Shown here: positions 55,899 through 64,000 of the stretch, piece by piece
How the letters are laid out: each line of letters opens with the position of its first letter
How positions within the stretch are numbered: the first letter of the stretch is position 1
Assembly: GCF_036327775.1 (NCBI RefSeq)
Contig: NZ_CP109598.1
Location: 930,001-994,000, forward strand
Direction: 5' to 3'
Length of the DNA stretch: 64,000 bases
Source of the DNA: Streptomyces sp. NBC_01498
GTDB lineage: Bacteria > Actinomycetota > Actinomycetes > Streptomycetales > Streptomycetaceae
Program-made: the position numbers and the translations under genes
The notes under the pieces: generated by a model
What the model was told of the DNA's origin: nothing
The model's database searches: none
Seen by the model: only the letters and a program-made list of their open reading frames with translations

Positions 55899-58349
55899 TC
55901 AGTCGGCGTGGCCGAGCCGCAGGTCGCGCTCGGTGCGTCCACCGCCCGCCATCCGCAGGACCGTCGCGACGGGCGGGTAGCCCGCGGCGATCACGGTGTA
56001 CTCGCCGGACGACAGGTCCACGAAGCGGAATGTGCCGTCGGCACCTGTCGTGAGGGTGTCGACCACGGTGCCGGTCGCGTCGAGCAGACTGACCCGGGCG
56101 TCCTCGACCGGCCGCCCGGCCCCGCCCCGTACGGTGCCGCGCAGCACGGCGCCGCCTGCCAGTTCGATGTCCTGGCGGGTCTCGCGCGACGCCTGGACGC
56201 TGACCGGGAGCGCGGCGGGCCGGAAGGCGGGGGCGCCCGCCGCCAGGGTGTACTCCCCCGCCACCAGTTCGGAGATGACGTAGCCGCCCTCGTGACCGCT
56301 GCGGGTGGAGGCGACCACGTCGCCGCGTACGTCGGTGAGGGTGACGGCGGCGTCGCGCACGGGGGTGCCGTCCGCGGTCAGTACGGCCCCGGCGAGCCGG
56401 CCGGCGCCCCCGAGGACCACGTCGAGTTCGACGGGGCGCTCGCCGACGGTGACGGTCACGGCCCGGGGCTGGTGTCCGCCCGCCGCGGCGATCATCACGT
56501 ACGACCCGGCGCCCGGCACGCTCAGCGCGTACCGCCCGTCCTCGTCGCTGGCCCCGCGCCCGATCTGGGTGCCGCGCCCGTCGATGAGGGTGAGGGCGGC
56601 GCGGGGCACGGTGCTGCCGTCGTGGTGCTGGACGACACCGCGGACGGGCACGCCCGGCGGGTACGGCGCCGGGGCGGGGGCGGCGGCGCGGGCGGCCGGA
56701 ACGGCGGCGGGTACGGCACCGGGGACGGCGGACACGGCGGGGGCCACGGCGGCGGAGGCGAGGGGGGTGTTCTGGGACACCAGCGGTTTCTCCTTGAGGA
56801 AGCAGGCGATGAGGAGGCCGAGCAGGAGCACCGGCACGAGATAGAGGAAGATGCGCGGCATCGCGTCCGCGTACGCCTGGATGTAGCCGTCCCGCAGGGC
56901 GGGCGGCATCGCGTGCACCATCTGCGGGGTGAGGGACTCGGGGTCGGGCAGCCCGGCGCCGGACGGGACGCGGTCGGCGAGCGAGTCGGTGAGCCGGTCC
57001 GCGAAGAGGGTGCCGAAGACGGCGGCGCCGACGCTGCCGCCGATCTGCCGGAAGTAGTTGTTGGCGCTGGTGGCGGTGCCGAGGTCGGCGGGCGGGACCG
57101 AGTTCTGCACGGCGAGGATCAGCACGGGCATGACGAGGCCGATGCCGATGCCGAGCACGGCCTGGCCCAGGCCGTATTCGAGCCGGGAGGCGCCGGTCTC
57201 CAGCCGGGAGAGCAGCCACATGCCGACGACGGAGAGCGCGCAGCCGAGGACGGGATAGACGCGGTAGCGGCCGGTACGGCTGATGAGCTGGCCGCAGACG
57301 ACCGAGGCGCCGACGACGCCGCCCATCATCGGGAGCATCAGCAGACCGGACTCGGTGGCCGTGGCGCCGTCGACCATCTGGAGATACGTCGGCAGATAGC
57401 TGGCCGCGCCGAAGAGGGCGACGCCGACGACCGCGCCGACGAGACCGGTGAGGGTGAAGACCGGGTCGCGGAACAGCCGCAGCGGGATGATCGGTTCGGG
57501 CGCGAAGCGCTCGACCACCACGAACAGCGCGGCGGTCACCGCGGCCCCGGCGGCGAGGCCGAGGATGACGCGGGAGCCCCACGCGTACTGCGTACCGCCC
57601 CAACTGGTCAGCAGCACCAGGCAGGTCGAGGCGGCGGCGAGCAGGACGGCGCCCATGATGTCGAGCCGGGCCCTGCCCCGGGGCTTGGGGAGCTTCAGTA
57701 CGGAGCTGACGACGGCGAGCGTGACGAGGCCGAACGGGACGTTGAAGTAGAAGCACCAGCGCCAGGAGACATGGTCGGTGAAGAAGCCGCCGAGCAGCGG
57801 TCCGGCGACCGACGCGAGGCCGAAGGCGCCGCCGATCAGGCCCATGTAGCGGGCGCGTTGGCGGGGCGGCACGATGTCGGCGATGATCGCCTGCACGCCG
57901 ATCATGAGTCCGCCGGCGCCGACGCCCTGGAGGGCGCGGAAGGCGATGAGTTCGTTCATGGTGCGGGACCAGCCGGCCAGCGCCGAGCCGACGACGAACA
58001 CGACGATCGCGAACTGGAAGACGCCCTTGCGGCCGAAGAGGTCGCCGAGCTTGCCGTAGATCGGCAGGCCGATGGTGGAGGTCAGCAGGTACGCGGTGAT
58101 CGCCCAGGGCATCCGGTCCAGGCCCTGGAGCTCGCCGACGATCTTCGGCAGGGCCGTGGCGACGATCATCTGCTCCAGCGCGGCCAGCAGCAGGGCGAGC
58201 ATCAGCCCGAAGAAGACCAGGCGCACGCGGCGCGGGGAGAGTTCACCCCCCGGAAGGGCGGCGCCGGGAACGGGCGGGGGCGGCCCGATCGCGGCCGGAG
58301 AGGGCACGGTGGCCCGCTCGTCGTCCTTCACCAGTGTGATCCCACCCAC
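55899..58349 (-). CDS. DHA2-type MFS exporter fused to three carboxypeptidase-regulatory-like repeats
   Basis: An 816-residue fusion. GTG 58349 has GGGGAG six bases upstream, better than ATG 58385. About 35-520 is a 14-segment DHA2 drug/H+ antiporter ([36 protein letters not shown]). A Pro/Ala linker (to about 560) leads to three beta-sandwich repeats starting about 565, 649 and 733, each opening with a G-V/T-V block, then a D-G or G-(R)P element, such as [20 protein letters not shown]. Such repeats are typical of extracellular proteins; the C-terminus of a 14-segment carrier should be cytosolic, so they may bind a partner there. Export of a toxic compound is likely. Confidence 0.88.
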   Translation of the reverse strand: MGGITLVKDDERATVPSPAAIGPPPPVPGAALPGGELSPRRVRLVFFGLMLALLLAALEQMIVATALPKIVGELQGLDRMPWAITAYLLTSTIGLPIYGKLGDLFGRKGVFQFAIVVFVVGSALAGWSRTMNELIAFRALQGVGAGGLMIGVQAIIADIVPPRQRARYMGLIGGAFGLASVAGPLLGGFFTDHVSWRWCFYFNVPFGLVTLAVVSSVLKLPKPRGRARLDIMGAVLLAAASTCLVLLTSWGGTQYAWGSRVILGLAAGAAVTAALFVVVERFAPEPIIPLRLFRDPVFTLTGLVGAVVGVALFGAASYLPTYLQMVDGATATESGLLMLPMMGGVVGASVVCGQLISRTGRYRVYPVLGCALSVVGMWLLSRLETGASRLEYGLGQAVLGIGIGLVMPVLILAVQNSVPPADLGTATSANNYFRQIGGSVGAAVFGTLFADRLTDSLADRVPSGAGLPDPESLTPQMVHAMPPALRDGYIQAYADAMPRIFLYLVPVLLLGLLIACFLKEKPLVSQNTPLASAAVAPAVSAVPGAVPAAVPAARAAAPAPAPYPPGVPVRGVVQHHDGSTVPRAALTLIDGRGTQIGRGASDEDGRYALSVPGAGSYVMIAAAGGHQPRAVTVTVGERPVELDVVLGGAGRLAGAVLTADGTPVRDAAVTLTDVRGDVVASTRSGHEGGYVISELVAGEYTLAAGAPAFRPAALPVSVQASRETRQDIELAGGAVLRGTVRGGAGRPVEDARVSLLDATGTVVDTLTTGADGTFRFVDLSSGEYTVIAAGYPPVATVLRMAGGGRTERDLRLGHAD

Positions 58350-58824
58350 GAGTTGCTCCCCTTCGTCGCGTCTGCGCGGCGCCATTCTCGACAGTGCACG
58401 CAGGGCGGGAGCGACGCGCGCGCTTCACCGAAGTGGCCGAGGCGCACGGAGGCACGGGGTGGTGAGGGGCGGACGAACGGCGCCCATCTGCGGTTTCCCG
58501 CGACACGTGATGCGCGGGCGCGCGTCACGTGTCGCGGGGAAGACCACTCGAACCGGTGACCCGGGAGGGCGGGCTCCCGGGTGATGAAGACGCCCGTTTT
58601 CAGGGGGACTTGACGGGTGGGGCGGGTCGTCGGGTCGGCCGGGCGGGCTGCCGGGGCGCTCCGACCGGGCGGGTCGTCGGGCGGATGGAGGCGGGCCGTC
58701 GGGGCTTTGCCGGGGCACCGGCTCGGGGGCGGGTTCCCGGCGTCGGGGCTTTGCCGGGGTGCGGCACCGGGGGCGCCGGGGGCGCCGGGACGGTTCGGTG
58801 GCCCGCCGGAGTCCGGCCAAGCCC
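58350..58824. other. Non-coding stretch upstream of the exporter
   Basis: 475 bp with no gene. It holds the inverted repeat at 58497-58538 and a repeated TCGGGGCTTTGCCGGGG unit at about 58699 and 58742. Confidence 0.4.
58497..58538. promoter_or_regulatory. 14-bp inverted repeat with CACGTG cores
   Basis: CCCGCGACACGTGA (58497-58510) and TCACGTGTCGCGGG (58525-58538), loop 14 nt. Each arm carries CACGTG. It lies about 150 bp before the exporter start. It may be a two-site operator or a strong hairpin terminator for the SRPBCC gene, which ends 286 bp away. Confidence 0.5.
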
Positions 58825-59283
58825 TCAGGCGGCGTCGGCCGGCTTCTCCGTCTCGGCCGCGAGCTTCACCAGCAGTTCGTCGTAGATCCGGGCGAGGCCC
58901 TTGGGCGCGAAGGTCCGCTCGAAGAAGCCGCCGATGCCGCCCGCGCCGTTCCAGACGGTGGTGACGACGACCTTCGAACGGCCCTCGCCGGACGGGGTGA
59001 CGACCCAGGTGGTCACCATCGAGGAGTTGCGGTCCTTCTCCACGAGCTGGCCGTCGGTGGGCTCGGTGACCTCCAGCAGACAGTCACGGACGCGCTTGCT
59101 GGTCGCCTGGAGCTTCCAGTGGACGAGGCTGCCCTCGCCGTCGCCGCCCTCGCGGACCTCGTACTCGCTGAAGTGAGCGGTCAGCACCTTCGGGCGGACC
59201 TCCTGGTAGTCCGCCAGCGCGTCGAACACCGTCTCCGGGTCCGCCGCGATGATCCGCTCCGTCGTGGCTTCGACCTGCGCCAT
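58825..59283 (-). CDS. SRPBCC (START/polyketide cyclase-like) family protein
   Basis: A 152-residue helix-grip protein with ATTERIIAADPETVFDALADYQEVRPKVL, WKLQATSKRVRDCLLEV and the C-terminal long helix AKGLARIYDELLVKLAAE. It binds a hydrophobic ligand in a deep pocket. ATG 59283 has GGAGG five bases upstream; the extension to 59322 has none. The family covers ligand carriers, stress proteins and cyclases, so no function is assigned. It is divergent from the radical SAM gene. Confidence 0.87.
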   Translation of the reverse strand: MAQVEATTERIIAADPETVFDALADYQEVRPKVLTAHFSEYEVREGGDGEGSLVHWKLQATSKRVRDCLLEVTEPTDGQLVEKDRNSSMVTTWVVTPSGEGRSKVVVTTVWNGAGGIGGFFERTFAPKGLARIYDELLVKLAAETEKPADAA

Positions 59284-59368
59284 GGCTTCCTCCAGCATTC
59301 GGTTCTCCGGGCGGCCAGCCAACCACCTCGGCGGGGCCCGCCCAAATCCGGGGTTGCTTCGATCATGG

Positions 59369-59380
59369 GAACACGTGTTC
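59369..59380 (+). promoter_or_regulatory. LexA/SOS-like box before the radical SAM gene
   Basis: GAACACGTGTTC fits GAAC-N4-GTTC, the actinobacterial LexA consensus, with full symmetry. It lies 34 bp before the radical SAM start, just ahead of TATTAAG, which might be a -10 element. Confidence 0.6.
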
Positions 59381-59413
59381 TATTAAGTGGTCCGTACACC
59401 TGAGGAGGCGCAC

Positions 59414-60448
59414 ATGCGCTGGGACAATCTGGCCGAGAACCCCGCGTCGCCCCGCGACGCCGCGCTCTTCGGTACGGACGCGGTCGTCACCCGGACCTTC
59501 GACACCCCGGAATTCCGGGGCATCACCTTCCACGAGATCCGCGCGCGGTCGATCGTGAACCGGGTGCCGGGCGCGTCGCGGATGCCGTTCGAGTGGACGG
59601 TCAACCCGTACCGGGGATGCAGTCACGCCTGCGTGTACTGCTTCGCGCGCAAGACCCACAGCTATCTCGACCTCGACACGGGTCTCGGCTTCGACTCGCA
59701 GATCGTCGTCAAGGTCAACGCGCCCGAACTGCTGCGCCGCCAGCTCGCCTCGCGCCGCTGGCAGGGCGCGCACATCGCCATGGGTACGAACGTCGACTGC
59801 TACCAGCGGGCCGAGGGCCGCTACCGGCTGATGCCGGGCATCATCTCGGCGCTGCGCGACCACGCGAACCCGTTCTCCATCCTCACCAAGGGCACGCTGA
59901 TCCTGCGCGACCTCGAACTGCTCCAGCAGGCGGCCGAGGTCACCGACGTCGGGGTGTCGGTCTCCGTCGGCTTCACCGACAGGGAACTGTGGCGCACCGT
60001 GGAGCCGGGCACGCCGTCGCCCGAGCGCCGGCTGGACGCCGTACGGACGCTGACGGACAGCGGCATCGGCTGCGGGGTCCTGATGGCGCCCGTCATCCCC
60101 TTCCTGGGCGACGGCGCGGACCAACTCCGGGCCACGGTGCGGGCGATCGCCGCGTCCGGGGCGACCTCGGTGACACCGCTGGTCCTGCATCTGCGGCCGG
60201 GCGCCCGGGAGTGGTTCATGCGGTGGCTGCGGGAGCACCACGCGTATCTGGTGCCCCGGTACGAGCGGCTGTACGCGGAGGGGGCGTACGCGCCGAAGTG
60301 GTACCAGCGCCGTATCACGCGCCAGGTCCACGAACTGGCGGACGAGTTCGGCATCGGCCCGGCGGGACGGGCGGCGCGCCGGGGCATCCGCGCGCCGGAT
60401 CCGGAGCCGGAACCCGGGCCGGGTCCTACGCAGCTGACGCTGCTGTGA
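59414..60448 (+). CDS. Rv2578c-family radical SAM protein
   Basis: A 344-residue radical SAM enzyme. ATG 59414 has GGAGG five bases upstream. The [4Fe-4S] cluster motif is C69-x3-C73-x2-C76 in GCSHACVYCFARKTH. The SAM-binding region includes NVDCYQRAEGRYRLMPGII and TKGTLILRDLELL, and the fold ends with GAYAPKWYQRRITRQVHEL. Members resemble spore-photoproduct lyase-related proteins and are thought to act in DNA repair, but none is proven here. A LexA-like box upstream supports a DNA-damage role. A proline-rich tail ends the protein. Confidence 0.9.
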   Translation: MRWDNLAENPASPRDAALFGTDAVVTRTFDTPEFRGITFHEIRARSIVNRVPGASRMPFEWTVNPYRGCSHACVYCFARKTHSYLDLDTGLGFDSQIVVKVNAPELLRRQLASRRWQGAHIAMGTNVDCYQRAEGRYRLMPGIISALRDHANPFSILTKGTLILRDLELLQQAAEVTDVGVSVSVGFTDRELWRTVEPGTPSPERRLDAVRTLTDSGIGCGVLMAPVIPFLGDGADQLRATVRAIAASGATSVTPLVLHLRPGAREWFMRWLREHHAYLVPRYERLYAEGAYAPKWYQRRITRQVHELADEFGIGPAGRAARRGIRAPDPEPEPGPGPTQLTLL

Positions 60449-60489
60449 TCCGCTACGCGCGGCGGCTCCCCCGGTGGGATCATGCGGGC

Positions 60490-61002
60490 ATGACAGTGAT
60501 CGAGGTCGTACGGGGCGACATCACCCGCCAGGACACGGACGCCGTCGTCAACGCGGCCAACGAGTCGCTGCGCGGCGGGGGCGGCGTGGACGGGGCGATC
60601 CACTGGGCCGCCGGGCCCCGGCTGGCCGAGGCGGGCGCCGCGATCGCGCCGTGCCGGCGGGGCGACGCGAAGGCGACACCGGGTTTCGACCTCTCCCCGC
60701 CGGTCCTGCATGTGATCCACACGGTGGGCCCGGTCTGGAAGGGCGGCGACCGGGGCGAGCCCGACACCCTGGCCTCCTGCTACCGCCGCTGCCTGGAGGT
60801 AGCGGACGAACTGGGCGCCCGGAGCGTGGCGTTCCCGGCGATCTCGACGGGCATCTTCGGCTTCCCGCCGGACCTCGCGGCCCGGATCGCGGTCACCGCA
60901 CTGCGGGCGACCCCGACGGCGGTGACGCTGATCCGCCTGATGGCGTTCGACTCCACGTCGGAGCGCCTGCTGACGGGTGCGCTGGCGGAGGCGGAGGCGT
61001 AG
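60490..61002 (+). CDS. Macro-domain protein (O-acetyl-ADP-ribose deacetylase-like)
   Basis: A 170-residue macro domain, with IEVVRGDITRQDTDAVVNAAN at 4-24, the ADP-ribose loop GGGGVDGAIH at 29-38, VIHTVGPVWKGG and FPAISTGIFGFP near 115. These hydrolyse ADP-ribose esters. ATG 60490 follows only a weak site. It lies 41 bp after the radical SAM gene, so they may be co-transcribed and share a damage-response role; ADP-ribosylation signals are linked to DNA stress. Confidence 0.93.
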   Translation: MTVIEVVRGDITRQDTDAVVNAANESLRGGGGVDGAIHWAAGPRLAEAGAAIAPCRRGDAKATPGFDLSPPVLHVIHTVGPVWKGGDRGEPDTLASCYRRCLEVADELGARSVAFPAISTGIFGFPPDLAARIAVTALRATPTAVTLIRLMAFDSTSERLLTGALAEAEA

Positions 61003-61148
61003 AGGCCGCCGACACAGCCGCCGACCCCACCGCCGATCCGGTCGCGGTCCGCCCCGCCGCGTACGACCCGGACCCGCGACCGCCGACCGGCGGCTCGCCG
61101 CCCGAAAAGCCCTCGTCGGAGGCCGGGGCCGTCCGTGAGGATGGGCGC

Positions 61149-61553
61149 ATGACACGACTCACCCATGTTCAGGCCCCCGCCGGTGTCGCCCCAGGCAGCG
61201 GGTACAGCCATGTCGTCTGGGGCACCGGGCGGTTCGTCGCCGTGTCCGGGCAGTGTGCCTTCGATGCCGACGGGCTGGTCGTCGGCGAGGGCGACGCCGG
61301 GGCGCAGGCCCGGCAGGTGTTCGAGAATCTGCGGCGCTGTCTCGCCGAGGCCGGTGCCACGTTCGCGGACGTCGTGAAGCTCACGTACTTCGTGACGGAT
61401 GTCGCGCACCTGCCCGCCGTACGCGTCGCCCGCGACGAGGTGATCGACACCGCGCGGCCCCCGGCCAGCTCGGCCGTCCAGGTGGCCGCCCTGTTCCGGC
61501 CCGAACTGCTCGTCGAGATCGAGGCGTTCGCGATCGTTCCCGGGGACGTCTGA
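61149..61553 (+). CDS. RidA-family protein (reactive imine deaminase)
   Basis: A 134-residue YjgF/RidA protein, with YSHVVWGTGRFVAVSGQCAFDADG near 20-43, AQARQVFENLRRCLAEAGATFADVVKLTYFVTD near 52-84 and the ending RPPASSAVQVAALFRPELLVEIEAFAIV. The final catalytic Arg of RidA (around R105) is in RPPASS. RidA detoxifies 2-aminoacrylate-type intermediates; others in the family differ, so its class is uncertain. ATG 61149 was chosen. It is co-oriented with macro and GNAT genes. Confidence 0.9.
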   Translation: MTRLTHVQAPAGVAPGSGYSHVVWGTGRFVAVSGQCAFDADGLVVGEGDAGAQARQVFENLRRCLAEAGATFADVVKLTYFVTDVAHLPAVRVARDEVIDTARPPASSAVQVAALFRPELLVEIEAFAIVPGDV

Positions 61554-61555
61554 GC

Positions 61556-62119
61556 GTGGACCCGCTCCTGCGCCCCATGACGGCCGACGACTGCGAGGCC
61601 GTCGCCGCCGTGCGGGTCGCCGGCTGGCGGTGGGCGTACGACGGGCTCATGCCGGGCGCGTATCTCGACGCGATGAGCGTGGAGAAGGACGCGGCGCGAC
61701 GGCGTGCCCTGCTGACCGGCGGCAACGGTGACGGTGACAGCGACAGCGGCGGGGCCGGGCCCGGGGCCGTACGGAACCTCGTCGCGGAGCGCGACGGTGC
61801 CGTGGTCGGCTGGGGATGCGTCGGCCCGTGCCGGGACAGCGACGTGGGCGCCGGCGCCGGGGAGGTGTACGCGCTGTACGTCCGGCCCGAGCACGTCTCG
61901 ACCGGCGTCGGGCGCGCCCTGCTGACCGCCCTGCTGGAGCGCGCCGGGTCGGACGGTCTCTCCCCGCTGGTGCTCTGGGTGCTGAAGGAGAACACCCGCG
62001 CCCGCCGCTTCTACGAAAAGGCCGGTTTCACACCCGACGGCGCCGAGGAGCCGTTCGAGGTCGGCGGCGTGTCCGTGCCCGAGGTGCGCTACGCGCGCCC
62101 GGTCAGCCGAGGCGGCTGA
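61556..62119 (+). CDS. GNAT-family N-acetyltransferase
   Basis: A 187-residue acetyltransferase. GTG 61556 follows the RidA stop by two bases. It has RPMTADDCEAVAAVRVAGWRWAYDGLMP, a Gly/Asp-rich insert (GGNGDGDSDSGG, 54-68), YALYVRPEHVSTGVGRALLTALLERA with the acetyl-CoA loop, and LKENTRARRFYEKAGF. The insert is unusual. Substrate unknown. The last 17 bases overlap the HEAT-repeat gene from the opposite strand. Confidence 0.89.
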   Translation: MDPLLRPMTADDCEAVAAVRVAGWRWAYDGLMPGAYLDAMSVEKDAARRRALLTGGNGDGDSDSGGAGPGAVRNLVAERDGAVVGWGCVGPCRDSDVGAGAGEVYALYVRPEHVSTGVGRALLTALLERAGSDGLSPLVLWVLKENTRARRFYEKAGFTPDGAEEPFEVGGVSVPEVRYARPVSRGG

Positions 62120-62774
62120 GCGCCTCCGCCGCCGCGCCCGCCAGTCGCGGGTGCGCCCGCGCCTCCCGCAGCAGCGGAAGCGCGCGCCGGTCGCCGAGCC
62201 GCCCCAGGCCCTCCACACACGCGAGCGCCACCCGCCAGTGGGTCTCGCCGGGCGCGAGGAGCCGTTCCAGGGTGGCGATCAGCGCCGGTACGGACTCGGG
62301 CGCGCGCAGTTCCGCGAGCAGCCGCACGGGGTGGAGCGCGTACGCGGTCCGTAACACGTTGGTGGCCAGCGCGGCGGCGGCGCGCGGCGTCCGGGGGTCG
62401 CGCAGCCGGGCCAGCGCGCGGGCGGCGGACGCGCAGCGTTCGGGGTCGCGGTGGTTGAGCAGCAGCACCAGCGTCTCGAAGGCCCGCCGGTCGCCCGCTC
62501 CGCCGAGCCGGAAGGCGGCGATCTCGCGTGCCCAGAGGGGATGCCCGGGGGCGACGAGGACGCGGGCGAGTTCCTCGTGGTCGTCGGTGGCGATCAGCCG
62601 CCGGTACGCGTCGGAGTCGCCCGACTCGTCCCGTACCCGGTCGGCGAGTGCGCGCAAGTCCTCGTCGGTGACCGCCTGTTGGGCGGCGGCGGGCCGGGCG
62701 GCGGGGAGGGGTGCCCGCCGCCCGCTGGTCTCCGCCGACGCGGCCGGTCCGGTCCGCTGTTCCAGCTCGCTCAT
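62103..62774 (-). CDS. HEAT-repeat protein
   Basis: A 223-residue helical protein with repeated HEAT-like units: RRAFETLVLLLNHRDPERCASAARALARLRD, ALHPVRLLAELRAPESVPALIATLERLL, VALACVEGLGRLGDRRALPLLREARAHPRL. The N-terminal 40 residues are Pro/Ala-rich. Such proteins bind partners; some Streptomyces homologues are called adenylosuccinate-lyase-like by annotation carryover, but no lyase signature is seen. ATG 62774 lacks a strong ribosome site. It converges with the GNAT gene. Confidence 0.75.
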   Translation of the reverse strand: MSELEQRTGPAASAETSGRRAPLPAARPAAAQQAVTDEDLRALADRVRDESGDSDAYRRLIATDDHEELARVLVAPGHPLWAREIAAFRLGGAGDRRAFETLVLLLNHRDPERCASAARALARLRDPRTPRAAAALATNVLRTAYALHPVRLLAELRAPESVPALIATLERLLAPGETHWRVALACVEGLGRLGDRRALPLLREARAHPRLAGAAAEALSRLG

Positions 62775-63149
62775 GCCCGGCAGGGTAATCCGCGTTCCGT
62801 GTCCGGCAGAACGCTCTCCGTGACGACCGCCCGTGGGACGGCTTGATTCCGCCGGTGACGCACCGCACAACTCGCCAGGGCTGGCGCGCTCATTACCCAC
62901 CGGTTACTCTCAAGTGAGCGGGAAACCCCCGCGACTCCCGGTGGCCTGGTGACGCAGCCACCGTGAGTGCCCGTCGGTTCGGCATCATCGCGGCCTCCGC
63001 AGCACCGGCCGCACGGCGTGACTCCGGGACAGGGTCCGCCGGTTCGTGTCCGCCCACTGCCGTCGACGCACGCCCCGCACAGGTACGCGGCGGCCATGCG
63101 CCCGTCCCCGCCTTCCTCTTCAGTCGTCACTCACCCCTGGAGTCCCGTG
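62775..63149. other. Divergent region before the dehydrogenase gene
   Basis: 375 bp without a gene. It contains the palindrome at 62893-62906 and a GC-rich leader. No known riboswitch could be recognised. Confidence 0.4.
62893..62906. promoter_or_regulatory. Near-palindrome TTACC-N4-GGTTA
   Basis: TTACCCACCGGTTA, symmetric except for an A/T pair. It lies about 244 bp before the dehydrogenase start. It has the look of a TetR-type site found before lipid-breakdown genes in actinobacteria, but this is only a resemblance. Confidence 0.3.
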
Positions 63150-64000
63150 ATGGACATCCCTCTCTCCACCATCGCCGTCGTCGGTCTCGGCACGATGGGG
63201 ACCGGTATCGCCGAGGTCCTCACCCGCGCCGGCCGCGAGGTGGTCGGCATCGACATCGACGAGAGCGCCACCGCCCAGGCGGTCGCCGCGCTCGAAGCGT
63301 CCACCGCCCGCGCCGTGGAGCGCGGGCGGATCACCGAGGGCGAGCGGCGCGGCATGCTCGCCCGGTTCCGCCCCTTCACCGACCTCCGGGCCGCCGCGGA
63401 CGCCGATCTCGTCATCGAGGTCGTCCCGGAGTCGTACGAGCTCAAGCAGCAGGTCTTCCGCGCGCTGGACGGGATCGTCCGGCCGGACACCGTTCTGGCG
63501 ACCGGCACGAACGCGCTGTCGGTGACCCGGCTCGCCGCCGATTCCGCCCGCCCCGAACGGGTCCTCGGCCTGCACTTCTTCAACCCGGCCCCCGCCATGA
63601 GACTGGTCGAGGTCGTCTCGTCGGTGCTGACCGCCCCGGCGGCCGTCACCGCCGTCACCGCCCTGGCACGCGAGCTGGGCAAGGAGCCGGTCGCGGTGGG
63701 CGACCGGCCCGGCTTCGTCGCCGACGGACTGCTCTTCGGCTATCTCAACCAGGCCGCCGCGATGTACGAGGCCAAGTACGCCTCCCGCGAGGACATCGAC
63801 GCGGCGATGCGGCTCGGCTGCGGTCTGCCGATGGGGCCGCTGGCGCTGCTCGACCTGATCGGCGTCGACACCGCCCGTACGGTCCTGGAGGCCATGTACG
63901 CCGCGTCGCGCGACCGGCTGCACGCCCCGGCGCCGGTCCTGCGCCAGCTCAGCGAGGCCGGGCTGACCGGCCGGAAGGCGGGGCGGGGTTTCTACACGTA
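63150..64000 (+). CDS. 3-hydroxybutyryl-CoA dehydrogenase family protein, 3' end outside window
   Basis: The first 283 codons of a 3-hydroxyacyl-CoA dehydrogenase. NAD site IAVVGLGTMGTGIAEVLTRAG at 8-28, IDIDES, the catalytic His in LGLHFFNPAPAMRLVEVV (about 148), GDRPGFVADGLLFGYLNQAAAMYE and the second-domain Asn/Gly block MRLGCGLPMGPLALLDLIG. The enzyme oxidises 3-hydroxyacyl-CoA or reduces acetoacetyl-CoA. ATG 63150 has GGAG eight bases upstream (GTG 63147 is in frame). The remaining end should be short. Neighbours beyond the window would show whether it belongs to an ethylmalonyl-CoA route. Confidence 0.92.
   Translation, partial: MDIPLSTIAVVGLGTMGTGIAEVLTRAGREVVGIDIDESATAQAVAALEASTARAVERGRITEGERRGMLARFRPFTDLRAAADADLVIEVVPESYELKQQVFRALDGIVRPDTVLATGTNALSVTRLAADSARPERVLGLHFFNPAPAMRLVEVVSSVLTAPAAVTAVTALARELGKEPVAVGDRPGFVADGLLFGYLNQAAAMYEAKYASREDIDAAMRLGCGLPMGPLALLDLIGVDTARTVLEAMYAASRDRLHAPAPVLRQLSEAGLTGRKAGRGFYT

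Noticed and set aside
62900..63149. A riboswitch (cobalamin-like) in the leader of the dehydrogenase
   Set aside because: Only loose GC-rich similarity; the conserved B12-box and other core elements are not found.
1..64000. A biosynthetic gene cluster, prophage or integrated element
   Set aside because: No polyketide or peptide synthase modules, integrase, phage structural genes, tRNA-flanked repeats or composition break was found.

Overview
The window looks like Streptomyces chromosome. GC is very high, with strong third-position GC bias, frequent GTG and TTG starts, GGAGG-type ribosome sites and many ATGA/GTGA gene overlaps. The gene set is also typical of the genus: DUF5133, DUF6204, a SpoIIE phosphatase, a LAETG surface protein, an Rv2578c-type radical SAM protein and ROK and GntR regulators. 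I see no rRNA, tRNA, CRISPR array, insertion sequence or prophage. I count 53 protein genes, two of them cut by the window ends.

1-14.1 kb is a sugar locus, all on the minus strand. A ROK repressor is followed by a ribose-type ABC transporter (ATPase, permease, Tat lipoprotein), a Gfo/Idh/MocA oxidoreductase and a sugar-phosphate isomerase-like protein. Then come a 1225-residue secreted enzyme (sugar-dehydrogenase propeller, PKD, carbohydrate-binding, ThuA and DUF1080 domains in one chain), an inositol-phosphate synthase homologue and a UbiA-type prenyltransferase. A 46-bp sequence box occurs twice before the secreted enzyme and once before the ROK gene, which suggests one local regulon. The enzymes fit oxidation of a sugar, cleavage of a keto-glycoside and import of the product.

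14.3-20.3 kb holds a GntR regulator, a stand-alone ketoacyl synthase III, an oxalate/formate-type MFS carrier with a 48-residue small subunit, a divergent ketopantoate-reductase-like gene and fdhD. Matching GntR-type half-palindromes lie before the GntR gene, in the carrier/reductase divergent promoter and before fdhD. 20.9-33.5 kb is a mixed housekeeping and accessory stretch: acyl-CoA synthetase, AraC regulator, pterin dehydratase, NDH-2-like oxidoreductase, secreted sugar dehydrogenase, LAETG protein, DUF5133, PfpI protein, transketolase and a holin-like/phosphatase membrane protein.

34-46.5 kb carries two metallo-beta-lactamase-fold genes, DedA, a lysine-free aminotransferase-fold protein, a PAP2/diacylglycerol-kinase fusion, two small-molecule transferases, a VOC protein, a DUF5107 protein and an arginase-fold protein that lacks two metal-binding histidines. 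47-52.3 kb is a tight four-peptidase run (S66, S9, M20, M55). 52.4-64 kb has a methyltransferase, a SpoIIE phosphatase, an MFS exporter fused to three carboxypeptidase-regulatory-like repeats, an SRPBCC protein, a radical SAM gene behind a LexA-like box, macro, RidA and GNAT genes, a HEAT-repeat protein and the start of a 3-hydroxybutyryl-CoA dehydrogenase. Short direct duplications that span stop codons recur at three gene ends, and several intergenic regions contain tandem repeats.
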